A stretch of 64,000 bases of DNA from DASUPK01 sp963728875 (GTDB taxonomy: Bacteria > Actinomycetota > Thermoleophilia > Solirubrobacterales > 70-9). The number at the start of each line of letters is the position of its first letter. The stretch's first letter is position 1. Shown piece after piece: positions 36,955 through 47,347 of this stretch. The stretch lies in NCBI GenBank assembly GCA_963728875.1, contig CAVSLJ010000007.1:124001-188000 (forward strand), read 5' to 3'. The position numbers and the translations under genes were made by a program. Under the pieces are notes generated by a model, which was not told the origin of the DNA, searched no databases, and saw only the letters and a program-made list of their open reading frames with translations.

Positions 36955-38072
36955 TCATCGGGCTACCTTGTTCGCCATCATCGCGGACTTCTCGATCGGC
37001 GAGCTCGAGAAGTCGAAGCGCACGCCCCTCCCCTCCAGCTCGGCGAACATCTCGTCGGGATCGATGCAGCTCTCCGGCGGCAGGGCGCCTCTCTTGGTGA
37101 TCGAGCCGCGCGCGAGCAGCCTCACGGCCGCCGCCGCGGGCGTGGCGGTGGAGACGATCCCGCCTCCCAGTCCCCAGTCCTCGTTCGGCGGCGTCACGCT
37201 GCGGGCGCGGATCTTCGTGTCGGGTCCGGTGATCTCGACGATGTGGATCGACACCGTGTCAGCTGAAGGGGGCGATGCAGAGCGGGCAACTTCGGCAATC
37301 CGCTCCTCGCTCGCCCCCGACAGCTCCTTGAGACTCTCGAGTACCGCAGGTGGCAACGAGAGCGCAAAGGTCACGTTCGGCGCACCGAAGCTGTCCCCGA
37401 ACGTAAGGACCTCGGAATGCAGCGTGAAGATGGTCTCTGCCTCGCCGATCGGGTCCCCGAAATCGGCGCGGGGACCGTCCTGCAGGGGCTTCATCTCCTG
37501 CGGCCGGCCGTTGATGATCGCCATGGGCGGCATCGTGATCTCGTCAAGAGCGTGCGCAGGGCGTAGGGGAAGCTGAGCTCGCCGGTCGGCTTCAGATCGC
37601 GTCCGCCGGCCAGCACGGAGATGGAGATCGGCTTGCCGGGAAGCTCCCTCACCGCCCGGGCGCCCAGCAGGTTGGTCTTGCCGGGGGCGGACCCCATCCC
37701 GAGCAGGGCGAGGCGACCGCGCTGCTCGAACTCGCCGGAGAGAGCGAGCTGCTCCTTGGCCACGTGGTAGAGGCCGCCCAGGTCGATGTAGTGGCAGCCG
37801 GCGTCGAGGCAGGCGCGCATGGCGGCGAGGTTGATCCGGTAGGCGGCCGAGTTGACCAGCACCTCCATCCCCTGCAGGTGCTCGGCGAGGTCAGAGGTGG
37901 CGTCGGCCTGGCGCGCCTGCGCCTTGCCGCCCCCGTGCTCCATCGCGACCGCCTCCGCCTTGCGCAGGTCGATGTCCAGGAGCCGCATCGCAGTGACCTC
38001 CTCGGACTCCGCCAGGTCGCGGACGATCGCCGGAGCGATCGTGCCGCCGGCTCCGAGGACAGCCACCCTCAT
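36955..38072 (-). CDS. Saccharopine dehydrogenase-family oxidoreductase (frame broken once)
   Basis: Starts at ATG 38072 inside the pucR stop (ATGA). Rossmann start MRVAVLGAGGTIAPAIVRDL; NSAAYRINLAAMRACLDAGCHYIDLGG and GMGSAPGKTNLLGARAV are family blocks. After SFPYALRTLL the frame shifts near 37545; the conserved continuation (EITMPPMAIINGRPQEMKPL to the stop at 36955) lies in the next frame. Joined, the product is about 370 aa, normal for this family. A missing base is the simplest explanation. The family includes lysine, saccharopine and carboxyspermidine dehydrogenases; the operon suggests a polyamine- or lysine-derived substrate. Confidence 0.75.
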
Positions 38073-39620
38073 GCGATCAGCTCCCGCGCGCGCAGGGCCA
38101 GCCAGAGCTCGACCCGGTCGTTCGCCCGGCTCAGGTCGCGGCCGGTCAGCTCCTCGATGCGCTTGATCCGGTAGCGGAGGGTGTGGCGGTGGCAGTAGCA
38201 GTCGCTGGCCGCTCGCTCCCAGTGCCCGTTGCGGTCGATGTACGCCTCCAGGGACCGCAGCAGCTCGCCGGCGTAGCGCTCGTCGGAGTCCTCGATCGGT
38301 CCCAGCACCGACTCGCAATAGAGCCTGAGGGCCTCGCCATCCTGCACGGAGAGCAGCAGGGTGAAGGCGCCCAGGTCACGATGGGACGCCACGTCGGGCG
38401 CGGCGCCGTTGGAGAAGGCGGTCGCCTCGAGAGCGCAGCGCGCCTCGTGGAAGGAGTGCCGCACCCGCTCGGTCGGCAGCGAGCGGCTGGTCGCGGCCCT
38501 CGTCGGGCCGTGGACGGCCTCGAGGGCCTGCCGGGCCTGGGTGGCCAGCTCGAAGGGATCTCCCTTGGTGCCGTCCACGACGGCACAGAGAAGCTCGCGA
38601 CGCCCCGCGGGGTGGGGTGCGACCAGCGCCGCGCGGCTCTGACCTGCCAGGTGCTCGCCCAGGGTCTGCTCGGCGGCGGCCGCGTCGCCCAGCTCGAAGG
38701 CGAGGACCGCGGCCCGATCACCGATCCCGAACGGCGCGAGGCGGTCGCGGATGTCGTCCGGCGCGAGCCGGCCTGAGAGGGTCGCCGCCAGGACCTCGCC
38801 CGAGAGGCGGCGCTCGGTCTCCGTGGCGACCCGCTCGCGCATCAGCTCGAGTGCGACGACGATCGCGGCCTGCTGCACGCAGAGGCGCTCGAAGTCGCCG
38901 AGCTCTCCGGAGCGCCGGACCACGACGAGCCAGGCCTCGGCGGCGCCGGCGCGCGGCGAGACCGGATGGGCGAGGGCCCGGCCCCGCAGGTCCGACTGGT
39001 GCGGCACGAACGGCGCCGCGGCCGTACCTCGCGGCACCACCTCCTCGCGGATGGCGTCGAGAAGGTATTCGGGGAGCCGCCGCCCGCCGTTGGCGAGCAC
39101 CTCCCCGCGACCGTCGAGGACGACCGAGCTTCCCCCGATCGCCGCGGCGATCTCCCTGGCTACCTCGTCGAGGCCGCCGCCCTGCAGGACGAGCCGCTCC
39201 AGCCGCTCGTTGACGGCGATCCCGCGGGAGAGCACGTCGTACTGCTCGTTGACGAGACGGCTGAAGGCCGCCTCGGTGATCGCGATGAACGGGGTCTCGT
39301 AGGGAACCTCGAAGACCGGGAAGCCGGCCGCCTCCGCCTCGGTGAGGATGGCCTTCGGGACCTTGGCGTGATCGAAGCCCGGTGCCGAAGCCGAGCCCGG
39401 CGACGCCCGTGTCGGCGAGCAGACGAATGAACTTGCGCTGCTTCTCGGCGTTCTCGAGGGGGATGCCGGTGGTCAGCAGGAGCTCGCCGCCCGAGAGCCA
39501 CGGCGTCGGGTCGAGCAGCTCGGTGATGTGGACCCAGCGAATCTCGCGCTCGGCCGCGGCCTCACCCCCAGCGGCGACCTTGAGGCCGAGCTCGGAGGTG
39601 AGGCTCTCGACGGTGAGCAT
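38069..39620 (-). CDS. PucR-family transcriptional regulator (frame broken once)
   Basis: Starts at ATG 39620 in the TGATG overlap with the aminotransferase. The N-terminal PucR domain (MLTVESLTSELGLKVAAGGE...GGELLLTTGIPL, FDHAKVPKAILTEAEAAGFPVFEVPYETPF) is split by one extra base in a GCCC run near 39377-39382. The rest has a GGDEF-like region and the C-terminal helix-turn-helix YIDRNGHWERAASDCYCHRHTLRYRIKRIEELTGRDL. Joined length about 516 aa. PucR proteins sense purines, GABA or related nitrogen compounds; placed inside the operon, it likely controls both divergent operons. Confidence 0.8.
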
Positions 39621-41012
39621 CAGTGCCCTACGCGACGAGCTGCCTCTTCGAGGACCGGACGCAGCGACGTCCACGATCTCCTCGAACTGCTCGGTGTCGG
39701 CGATCAGCGGGTGGCGCGAGCTGGATGACGGGTCGCCGCGATCATCCGCCCGGCAGATCAGCCCGCGCCTGTAGAGCTCGCCGGAGAGATAGCCGCGCAG
39801 GAGCTTCTCGGACTCCTCGTCCTCCATGTGCTCCTTGGTGTCCTTGTCCTTGACGAGCTCGATGGCGAAGAAGTAGCCGTCGCCCCGCACGTCCCCGACG
39901 ATCGGGATGTCGTAGAGGGACTCGAGCGCCGCCCGGAACTCGCCCTCCTTGGCCAGCACGTGGCCGCAGAGGTCCTCGCGCTCGAAGACGTCGAGGTTCG
40001 CCAGCGCGGTGGCGGCCGCGACCGGGTGCCCGGCGAAGGTCGAGCCGTGGGCGAACATCGCGGTGCCCTCCTCGAACGGCTCGAAGACGCGGTCCGAGAC
40101 GATCATGCCGCCCATCGGGACGTAGGCCGAGGTGAGCGCCTTGGCGACGGTGACGATGTCGGGCTGGTAGCCGTAGCGCTGGCAGCCGAAGTAGTGGCCG
40201 AGCCGGCCCCAGGCGCAGATCACCTCGTCGGAGATCAGCAGGACGTCGTAGCGGTCGCAGATCTCCCTGACCCGCTGGAAGTAGCCCTCCTGGGGCGGGA
40301 TGCAGCCGCCGGCGTTCTGCAGCGGCTCGAGGATCACCGCCGAGACCGTCTCGGGGCCCTCGAACAGGATGCGCTCCTCGATCTGGTCCGCCGCCCAGAG
40401 CGGGTCGCGGTCCTCGGGCCAGCGGTAGCTGTTCGTGTTCGGCACGTGGACCCCGCCCGGGGCGAGCGGCTCGAACTGGCTGCGAAGCGAGGGGATGCCC
40501 GTGGCGCTGAGGGCACCGAGGGTGGTGCCGTGGTACGCGATCTCGCGCGCGACCAGCTTGGTCTTCAGGGCGTTTCCCCTGGACCGGTGATAGCTGCGCG
40601 CCAGCTTGATCGCCGACTCGACCGCCTCCGAGCCGCTGTTGGTGAAGAAGACCCGGTTCAGGTCGCCCGGCGTCAGCGTCGAGATCCGCGTCGCCAGCTC
40701 GATCGCGCGCGGGTGGGCGTAGCTCCAGACCGTGATGAAGTCGAGCTCGCGGACCTGCGCCGCCATCGCCTCGCCGAGCTCGGTGCGCCCGTGACCCGAG
40801 TTGACGCAGAAGAGAGCCGAGAGGCCGTCCAGGTAGCGGTTGCCGTGGTCGTCCCAGACGTAGCAACCCTCGCCGCGGACGATGATCGGGACCTCGTGCT
40901 CCGGGCCGAACGAGCCCATCTGCGTGAAGTGCATCCAGAGATGGCGTTGTGCCTGCTCCTGGAGCGCATTTGCCTCAGTTTTGGCGGTCTGCGTGGCGCT
41001 GCTTGCTGCCAT
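39620..41012 (-). CDS. Class III aminotransferase, putrescine/polyamine:pyruvate type (3' end carries indels)
   Basis: About 463 aa from ATG 41012, with GGAGGT 6 nt upstream. PLP-fold type I omega-aminotransferase: LDGLSALFCVNSGHGR, FFTNSGSEAVESAIKLAR, AYHGTTLGALSATG, VILEPLQNAGGCIPP, DEVICAWGRLG and the PLP-Lys motif TVAKALTSAYVPMG. Closest to SpuC-like putrescine-pyruvate enzymes. Over the last 50 codons the frame departs and returns: reading with indels near 39663, 39711 and 39730 gives GDPVIQLAPPLIAD and ends DVLRPVLEEAARRVGH. Without this correction it would run into PucR as a false fusion. Confidence 0.85.
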
Positions 41013-41108
41013 CCCTCTACCTCCACGTCTCTCTAGCCTCACCGTACAACGCTACCCCCAGGTGCTCGGCCCTACAAGCGGAAATGTGTGAAATCAGCCT
41101 TGGCGGAC

Positions 41109-41126
41109 TTGTACACGGCTGTACAA
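41109..41126. promoter_or_regulatory. Palindromic operator between the divergent polyamine operons
   Basis: TTGTACACGGCTGTACAA: 7-bp arms TTGTACA/TGTACAA around CGGC. A half-site GTACAA recurs at 41044-41049 near the aminotransferase start, suggesting two bound positions in the 223-bp divergent region (41013-41235). The encoded PucR is the natural candidate ligand, though this is inference. Confidence 0.6.
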
Positions 41127-41235
41127 CGTCGGTATCGCACTTTTAGGGCTTTCGCCCCTTGCGACGATTCGTCGAGGTTCTTAGGGTCGGGCGTCCAGCC
41201 AGGCCAAAAGCGGCCTGCACGGGGAAGGAGACAAA

Positions 41236-42822
41236 TTGGAGAGCGCGACGATGCCGGTTCCGGCGAGTGACCCGGAGGGTGCTGCGGCGGGTGGCAAGGG
41301 CCTCAAGTCGGGAGCGCTCGGCTATCTCTCGAACCTGGTCATCGGAGTGGCGTCGACGGCGCCCGGGTACAGCCTCGCGGCGACCCTCGGGTTCGTCGTC
41401 GCGGTCGACGGGATGGGATTCCACGCGCCGGCGGTGATGATCGTCTCCTTCATCCCGATGCTGCTGATCGCGGCCGCCTACTACTACATGAACAGGGCCG
41501 ACCCGGACTGCGGCACCAGCTTCACCTGGGTGACCAGGGCGATGGGGCCGCGGCTCGGCTGGCTGACCGGCTGGGCGATCGTCGTCACCGATGTCATCGT
41601 GATGGCGGCCCTCGCCTACATCGCCGGCGTCTACACGTTCCTGCTCTTCGGCCTCGATGCGGCCGCAACCAACCTTCTCGACGTCAGCATCGTCGCCGCG
41701 ATCTGGATCATCGTGATGACCTGGATCTGCTGGGTCGGCATCGAGCTGTCGGCTCGCACCCAGTACTTCCTGCTCGCCGCCGAGATCGCGGCGCTCGGGC
41801 TGTTCGCCGCGGTCGCGCTCGCCAAGGTCTACTTCGGCGACCCGGGCGGCTTCCACGTCCAGGCGGATTGGTTCAACCCGTTCACCCTCCACGGCGGCAC
41901 CACGGCCTTGGTCGACGGGGTCCTCCTCGGGGTGTTCATCTACTGGGGCTGGGACAGCGGCGTCTGCGTCAACGAGGAATCCAAGGACAGCTCCAACGGG
42001 CCAGGGCGGGCGGCGGTGATGAGCACGATCCTGCTCGTCTTGATCTACGTCGTGGTGGCCACAGCGGCCCAGGCCTACGCCGGCACCACCTTCCTGAAGC
42101 ACCACGGCGACGACGTACTCAGCGCGCTCGGCGGACCCGTGCTCGGCTCGCCGCTGGACAAGATCCTGATCATCGCAGTGCTCACCTCGGCCTCGGCCTC
42201 GACGCAGACGACGATCCTGCCGACCGCGAGGACGACGCTGTCGATGGCCCGCTTCGGCTCGATCCCCAAGATCTTCGGGCGGATCCACCCGCGCTATCTG
42301 ACGCCCGACGTCTCGACGCTGGTGATGGGCGCGGTCTCGCTGATCTGGACGCTGTTCATCATCAACGTCAGCCAGAACGTGCTCAACGACTCGATCACCG
42401 GGATCGGCTTCGGGATCGCCTTCTATTACGGGCTGACCGGCTTCGCCTGCGTCGTCTACTACCGCAAGGAGCTCTTCAAGAGCCTGAAGAACTTCATCAT
42501 GGTGGGGGTGGCGCCCTTCCTGGGCGGGGCGATGCTGACGTTCATCTTCGTCAAGGCCTTCCTCGACTACAAGACGACGAGCACTGACGTCAACTACTCG
42601 GGTGGCTTCCTGGGGGTGGGAACTCCGGTCGCGATCGGCGTAGGGTGGCTGCTCGTCGGCGTCGTCATATTGGTGTTCGCCAACTTCGCCTACCCGAAGT
42701 TCTTCAAGCGCAAGTGGGAGACGGCCGACCCGGGCATCCTCGAGGGCACTGTCAAAGGCGAAGCGTCCGTGATGTCGCGACTGAGGAGGAGGCCTGATGA
42801 GCGAGATAGTCATCGGATATGA
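41236..42822 (+). CDS. APC-superfamily amino acid/polyamine permease
   Basis: 528 aa, TTG start with AAGGAG 5 nt upstream (ATG 41251 is an alternative). Twelve or more hydrophobic segments; GYLSNLVIGVASTAPGYSLAATLGF is the first APC helix with the unwound G-S/A-x-G-like stretch, and DCGTSFTWVTRAMGPRLGWLTGWAI the helix 3 block. Amino-acid or polyamine uptake is inferred from the island context. Its 3' end overlaps the USP gene by 26 bp. Confidence 0.88.
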   Translation: MESATMPVPASDPEGAAAGGKGLKSGALGYLSNLVIGVASTAPGYSLAATLGFVVAVDGMGFHAPAVMIVSFIPMLLIAAAYYYMNRADPDCGTSFTWVTRAMGPRLGWLTGWAIVVTDVIVMAALAYIAGVYTFLLFGLDAAATNLLDVSIVAAIWIIVMTWICWVGIELSARTQYFLLAAEIAALGLFAAVALAKVYFGDPGGFHVQADWFNPFTLHGGTTALVDGVLLGVFIYWGWDSGVCVNEESKDSSNGPGRAAVMSTILLVLIYVVVATAAQAYAGTTFLKHHGDDVLSALGGPVLGSPLDKILIIAVLTSASASTQTTILPTARTTLSMARFGSIPKIFGRIHPRYLTPDVSTLVMGAVSLIWTLFIINVSQNVLNDSITGIGFGIAFYYGLTGFACVVYYRKELFKSLKNFIMVGVAPFLGGAMLTFIFVKAFLDYKTTSTDVNYSGGFLGVGTPVAIGVGWLLVGVVILVFANFAYPKFFKRKWETADPGILEGTVKGEASVMSRLRRRPDERDSHRI

Positions 42823-43209
42823 CGGGTCCGACTCCTCGAAGTCGGCGCTCAACCAGGCGTTCGAGTTCGCCAAGGCCCTGGGGGACAGCCTCGTGATCGT
42901 CTTCGCCTCCGCCCCCGGCGGCTATGGCGGCGGCGAGGTACCCGAGCAGCGCCGGGCCGTGGAGGAGTTCGGGAAGAAGATGACCCAGGAGGCGGTCAAC
43001 GCCGCCGAGGCGGCCAAGGTCGAGTGCAAGGTCGAGATGATCAACGAGCATCCCCACGACGCACTGATCACCGCGGCCGAGAAGCACAATGCGCGCATGA
43101 TCGTCGTCGGCAGCCATGGCGATCCCCGCTCAAGGGCGCGATCATCGGGGCTACCCCATACAAGCTCGTTCAGAGCTCCGACGTCCCGGTGCTGGTAGTG
43201 CGCCCGTGA
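42797..43209 (+). CDS. Universal stress protein (UspA family), frame broken once
   Basis: Reads IVIGYDGSDSSKSALNQAFEFA, then MIVVGSHG; the next conserved block SPLKGAIIGATPYKLVQSSDVPVLVVRP is one frame over, so a base is missing near 43127. Corrected length is 136-137 aa, normal for a single-domain USP. The ATP-binding pattern G-x2-G-x9-G(S/T) is satisfied as GSHG...GATPYKL. Sits between two transporter genes of one operon; such USPs often modulate neighbouring transporters. Confidence 0.82.
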
Positions 43210-43234
43210 GCCCCGAGGCGGGCAAAGGAGGGCG

Positions 43235-44348
43235 GTAACTGCGTCGTCCTCAACTCGGTCACGAAGCGCTTCGGCGAGCTCACGGCGGTCGATGGGATCG
43301 ACCTGGAGATCGAAGAGGGCGAGTTCTTCACCATGCTCGGCCCGAGCGGCTGCGGCAAGACGACGACCCTGCGGATGATCGCCGGCTTCGAGGATGTCAC
43401 GACGGCCTGCTGACGATCGACGACGTCGACATGATGGGGATCCCGCCCCACAAGCGGCCGACCAACACCGTCTTCCAGAGCTATGCGCTCTTTCCCCACC
43501 TGAGCGTCAAGGAGAACGTCGCCTTCGGCCTGAAGCGCAAGGGCACGGACAAGGACGAGATCGAGCGGCGCGTCCGCGAGGAGCTGGAGCGCGTCGGCCT
43601 GGCCGCGGAGGCGAACCGGCGGCCGGCGCAGCTCTCCGGCGGGATGCAGCAGCGGGTCGCATTGGCGCGCGCCCTCGTCAACCTGCCGCGCGTCCTGCTG
43701 CTCGACGAGCCGCTCGGCGCCCTCGACCTCAAGCTTCGCAAGGGCCTGCAGGTGGAGCTCAAGAAGATCCAGCGAGAGGTCGGCATCACGTTCGTCTACG
43801 TGACGCACGACCAGGAGGAGGCGCTGACGATGTCGGACCGGATCGCGGTGATGAACCGCGGCCACGTCGAGCAGATCGGCGACCCCGAGGAGGTCTATGA
43901 CCGCCCCACCACCACCTTCGTCGCGGGCTTCATCGGCGTCTCGAACCTGATGCCCGGAGTCATCCGGAAGCCCGGCGGCAAGGGAGAGGTCGAGCTGGAC
44001 AGCGGCGTCAAGGTGGCCACTGGGGTGGACGGGTTCTCCGTCGGCGAACGCTGCCATGCGGTCGTCAGGCCCGAGAAGCTGGCGATCGGGGCCGGCGGAG
44101 GCGGCGACCCGACCGTCGAGGGGCTCGTCGAGAGCTCGCTCTATCTCGGCACCGCGACGCAGCTGATCGTGAAGCTGGTGGGTGACGTGCGCATGACCGT
44201 GCTCGTGCCGAACACCGACGAGGCGGAGCGGCAGAAGCTCCCGGGAGGCGGGGCGAACGTAACGCTTTCTTGGAGCCCCGACCACATGCACGTGGTCAAG
44301 GAGTCAGCGGGGAATGGAGCAGTACCACCAGAGGCTGAAACGGCTTGA
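43235..44348 (+). CDS. potA: Polyamine ABC transporter ATPase 2, frame broken
   Basis: N-terminal part LNSVTKRFGELTAVDGIDLE, Walker A GPSGCGKTTT and AGFED are read to 43413, where TGA intervenes; the next frame resumes at GLLTIDDVDMMGIPPHKRPTNTVFQSYALFP and continues with signature LSGGMQQRVALARAL, Walker B RVLLLDEPLGALDLK, YVTHDQEEAL and a PotA C-terminal domain. One missing base near 43400 accounts for it. No ATG, GTG or TTG opens the N-terminal frame; AAAGGAG at 43224-43230 precedes a GTA, as in potA1. Joined length about 370 aa. Confidence 0.8.
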
Positions 44349-44370
44349 ACGAACTGGATAGGAGGAGCAA

Positions 44371-45519
44371 GTGAGGAACAAGAGGAAATTCCGCGCATTG
44401 ATCGTGGCGGGTGGGGCACTGGCGGCCACGGTGATCCTCGCCGCCTGCGGCGGCGGCGGGATCGAGAACAGCAGCGGTGGCTCGGCGAACGTGCAGACGG
44501 CGGCCTACAACCCGCCGCCCTCGGGCAACCTGACGATCTCGAACTGGCCGCTTTACATCGACAAGAACACTGTGTCGAACTTCGACAAGGCCACCGGGGT
44601 TCACACGACCTACATCGAGGACATCAACGACAACCAGGAGTTCTTCGCCAAGATGCAGCCGCTGCTGGCCAAGGGCCAGTCCGGCGGTCGCTCGATGTTC
44701 GTCATGACCGACTGGATGGCGAAGAAGATGTACGACCTCGGCTATCTGCAGAACATCGACAAGGCGGGAATCCCGAACGTCGAGGCCAACCTCCGCGACG
44801 ACCTCCGCCACCCCGACTTCGACCCGGAGCGGAAGTTCTCGGTGCCTTGGCAGAGCGGGATGGCGGGGCTGATCGTCAACACCAAGCTGGCCCCGAACGT
44901 GCACTCGATCAACGACCTGTTCGACCCGCAGTACAAGGGCAAGGTTGAGATGCTCACCGAGCTGCGCGACACGGTCCCGCTTGTGATGAAGGCCAACGGG
45001 ATCGACCCTGCGCAGGCAACTCAGCAGGACTGGCTCGACACGATCGACAAGCTCAAGCAGGCGGTCGCGTCAGGGCAGATCCGCAGGTTCACCGGCAACG
45101 ACTACACCCGCGATATGGCCAACGGCGACGTCTCAGCGATCATCGGCTGGTCGGGCGACGCGTTCCAGCTGCAGGCGGACAACCCGGACATCGAATTCCG
45201 GATGCCGACCGAGGGCTGCGTGCTCTTCTCGGACAACATGGTGATTCCGGTCGGGGCGCCGAACACGACCGCGTCTGAGGCGTTCATGAACTACGTCTAC
45301 GACCCGAAGAACCAGGCGCAGATCACCGCCTACGTCGACTACGTAACTCCGGTCGACGGAGTCAAGGAGGTCTTCCAGGCCACCAACCCCGACCTGGTGA
45401 ACGACCCGCTGATCTTCCCGACAGCGGACTTCCTCAAGAAGTGCTCCAACGAGCCCACACTCACGGGCCAGGAGGAGCAGACGGTCAACAGGGCGTTCGA
45501 GGGCGTCCTGAACAGCTAG
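44371..45519 (+). CDS. potD: Polyamine-binding lipoprotein 2
   Basis: 382 aa from GTG 44371 (GGAGGAG upstream). Lipobox ILAAC, then an Asn/Gly/Ser spacer. PotD/F-like features: LTISNWPLYIDKNTVSNFDKATGVHTTYIEDINDN (first lobe), FSVPWQSGMAGLIVN, GDVSAIIGWSGDAFQLQADN, and GCVLFSDNMVIPVGAPNTTASEAFMNYVY. Clearly different from potD1, so the two transporters may take different polyamines. Confidence 0.9.
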   Translation: MRNKRKFRALIVAGGALAATVILAACGGGGIENSSGGSANVQTAAYNPPPSGNLTISNWPLYIDKNTVSNFDKATGVHTTYIEDINDNQEFFAKMQPLLAKGQSGGRSMFVMTDWMAKKMYDLGYLQNIDKAGIPNVEANLRDDLRHPDFDPERKFSVPWQSGMAGLIVNTKLAPNVHSINDLFDPQYKGKVEMLTELRDTVPLVMKANGIDPAQATQQDWLDTIDKLKQAVASGQIRRFTGNDYTRDMANGDVSAIIGWSGDAFQLQADNPDIEFRMPTEGCVLFSDNMVIPVGAPNTTASEAFMNYVYDPKNQAQITAYVDYVTPVDGVKEVFQATNPDLVNDPLIFPTADFLKKCSNEPTLTGQEEQTVNRAFEGVLNS

Positions 45520-45558
45520 GGACTGGGAGAAACAGATGGGTGGCGGCGGAGACGACTA

Positions 45559-46452
45559 ATGCGTGACCAGCGCCTCGTCGCTCTCCGCCGCCGGCTCATC
45601 CCGTACTTCCTGCTCGGGCCGGGGATTCTCTGGCTGATCCTCTTCTTCGTCGTGCCCATGTACTTCATGGGACGGCTCTCGCTCGACACGGGGATCTTTC
45701 CCGAGTTCCGCTTCAACTGGCAGTTCTCGAACTACACCGACGCGCTGAGCGCCTACGACACGCAGTTCTTCCGGGCGTTTCGCTACTCGGCGATTGCGAC
45801 GATCCTCGCCCTCCTGATCGCGTATCCGCTCGCCTATGCGATCGCGTTCAGGGGCGGGCGCTGGAAGAACGCGATGTTGCTGGCCGTGATCGCGCCCTTC
45901 TTCACCACGTACCTGATCCGGACCCTCGCCTGGGAGACGATCCTCTCCGACAACGGGTTCGTCGTGAACACGCTGCAGTCCCTTGGACTGGTCTCCGAGA
46001 CCGGCCGCGTACTCGCCACCAGCGGGGCAGTGATCGCCGGGCTGACCTACAACTTCCTGCCGTTCATGATCCTGCCGATCTACGCCAGCCTGGAGAGGCT
46101 CGACACCAGCCTGGTCGAGGCGGCCAAGGATCTCTACGCCTCATCGCGTCAGGCATTCCTGAGGGTGACGCTGCCGCTCTCGATGCCCGGGGTTGTGGCC
46201 GGAACGCTGCTCACCTTCATCCCCGCGACGGGCGACTACATCAACGCCCAGTTCCTTGGTGGCGCCCAGAACTCGATGATCGGCAACGTCATCCAGTCGC
46301 TCTACCTGAAGCAGACCGACTATCCGGCCGCCGCGGCGATCTCGTTCACGTTGATGGCGGCAATGCTCCTGATCGTCTTCATCTACATCCGCATCGCCGG
46401 ATCCGAGGCCCTGATGGGAGAGGAGATCGGCGGCGCCGACGTCGTCGAATAG
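45559..46452 (+). CDS. potB: Polyamine ABC transporter permease 1, set 2
   Basis: 297 aa, six hydrophobic segments; LLGPGILWLILFFVVPMYFMGRLSLDTG N-terminus, EAA loop EAAKDLYASSRQAFLRVTLPLSMPGVV, and IPATGDYINAQFLGG. The ATG forms TAATG with a seven-codon ORF (ATG 45537, Met-Gly4-Asp2), which has its own ribosome site GGGAG; either a coupling leader or an indel hiding a longer N-terminus. Confidence 0.9.
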   Translation: MRDQRLVALRRRLIPYFLLGPGILWLILFFVVPMYFMGRLSLDTGIFPEFRFNWQFSNYTDALSAYDTQFFRAFRYSAIATILALLIAYPLAYAIAFRGGRWKNAMLLAVIAPFFTTYLIRTLAWETILSDNGFVVNTLQSLGLVSETGRVLATSGAVIAGLTYNFLPFMILPIYASLERLDTSLVEAAKDLYASSRQAFLRVTLPLSMPGVVAGTLLTFIPATGDYINAQFLGGAQNSMIGNVIQSLYLKQTDYPAAAAISFTLMAAMLLIVFIYIRIAGSEALMGEEIGGADVVE

Positions 46453-46455
46453 CTG

Positions 46456-47328
46456 ATGGAAGCGCACGCCGCCACCCTCCCCGCGAACCGCCGCCAGTCC
46501 GCCGGCACTCGCGCCTGGAAGTGGGTGAAGCGAAACGCGATCGTGATCTATGGCGGCCTCGCGATCGCCTACATGCTGATCCCGATCGCGCTGATCGTCG
46601 CCTTCTCCTTCAACGATCCGGCCGGCAAGTTCAACTTCACCTGGGAAGGCTTCACCCTCTCGCACTGGGCACACCCGTTTGCGATCTCTGCGCTCACCGA
46701 CGCGCTGCTTTTGAGCCTGAGACTCGCCCTGCTCGCCACGGTGATCTCAACCGCCCTCGGGACGATGATCGCATTGGCCCTGGTCCGCTACGACTTCTTC
46801 GGCAGGCGCGCGTCGAACTACCTGATCGTGATCCCCACGGCGACCCCGGAGGTGGTGCTCGGTGCTTCCCTGCTCTCGATGTTCCTGGTCTACGGGCTCG
46901 GCCTGGGCTTCACGACACTGCTGATCGCCCACGTCATGTTCTGCATCAGCTTCGTGGTGATCGTCGTCCGCTCGCGTCTGATCGGCTTCGATCGCAGCCT
47001 CGAGGAGGCCGCGCAGGACCTGGGCGCAGACCCGATCACCACCTTCCGAAAGATCACATTGCCGCTGATCTGGCCCGGGATCGTCGCCGGGGCGATGCTC
47101 GCCTTCGCCCTGTCGATCGACGACTTCGTCGTCTCCAACTTCACCGCCGGGACTGAGGTCACCTTCCCCCTCTACATCTTCGGGGCGGCGCAGCGAGGCA
47201 TCCCGGTTCAGGTCTACATCATCGCCACCATGCTCTTCTCGATCACCGTGCTGGCGATGATCTTCACCATCCTGCAGCAGCGCCGGGCGGACCGGCTCGC
47301 ATCCGTTCGTCCTGAGCAGGAGGTTTGA
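46456..47328 (+). CDS. potC: Polyamine ABC transporter permease 2, set 2
   Basis: 290 aa. Typical PotC: AIVIYGGLAIAYMLIPIALIVAFSFND, EAA loop EEAAQDLGADPITTFRKITLPLIWPGIV, and FALSIDDFVVSNFTAGTEVTFPLYIFG. Three bases after potB2. Its stop is followed at once by the GTG of the STAS gene, and a stress-type promoter overlaps the junction. Confidence 0.92.
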   Translation: MEAHAATLPANRRQSAGTRAWKWVKRNAIVIYGGLAIAYMLIPIALIVAFSFNDPAGKFNFTWEGFTLSHWAHPFAISALTDALLLSLRLALLATVISTALGTMIALALVRYDFFGRRASNYLIVIPTATPEVVLGASLLSMFLVYGLGLGFTTLLIAHVMFCISFVVIVVRSRLIGFDRSLEEAAQDLGADPITTFRKITLPLIWPGIVAGAMLAFALSIDDFVVSNFTAGTEVTFPLYIFGAAQRGIPVQVYIIATMLFSITVLAMIFTILQQRRADRLASVRPEQEV

Positions 47329-47347
47329 GTGCCCTCCAATCGAGGTA
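47323..47347 (+). promoter_or_regulatory. Candidate SigB/SigF-type promoter before the anti-sigma genes
   Basis: GTTT (47323-47326), 16 nt, AGGTA (47343-47347, followed by T), one mismatch from the GTTT-N15..17-GGGTA pattern that also occurs twice at the sigma gene. It overlaps the potC2 stop. If used with the annotated STAS GTG (47329), that start would lie upstream of the transcript, so translation would begin at GTG 47359. Confidence 0.4.

Noticed and set aside
38718..41042. A 774-aa aminotransferase-PucR fusion
   Set aside because: Arises only from uncorrected indels; correcting them gives a TGATG gene junction and two normal-length proteins.
41143..42873. 576-aa minus-strand frame across the APC permease
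   Set aside because: Antisense shadow; the plus strand encodes a recognisable polytopic permease.
43223..44348. potA2 as a decayed pseudogene
   Set aside because: All catalytic motifs are intact and one base restores the frame; neighbouring genes of the operon are complete, so a sequencing error is at least as likely.
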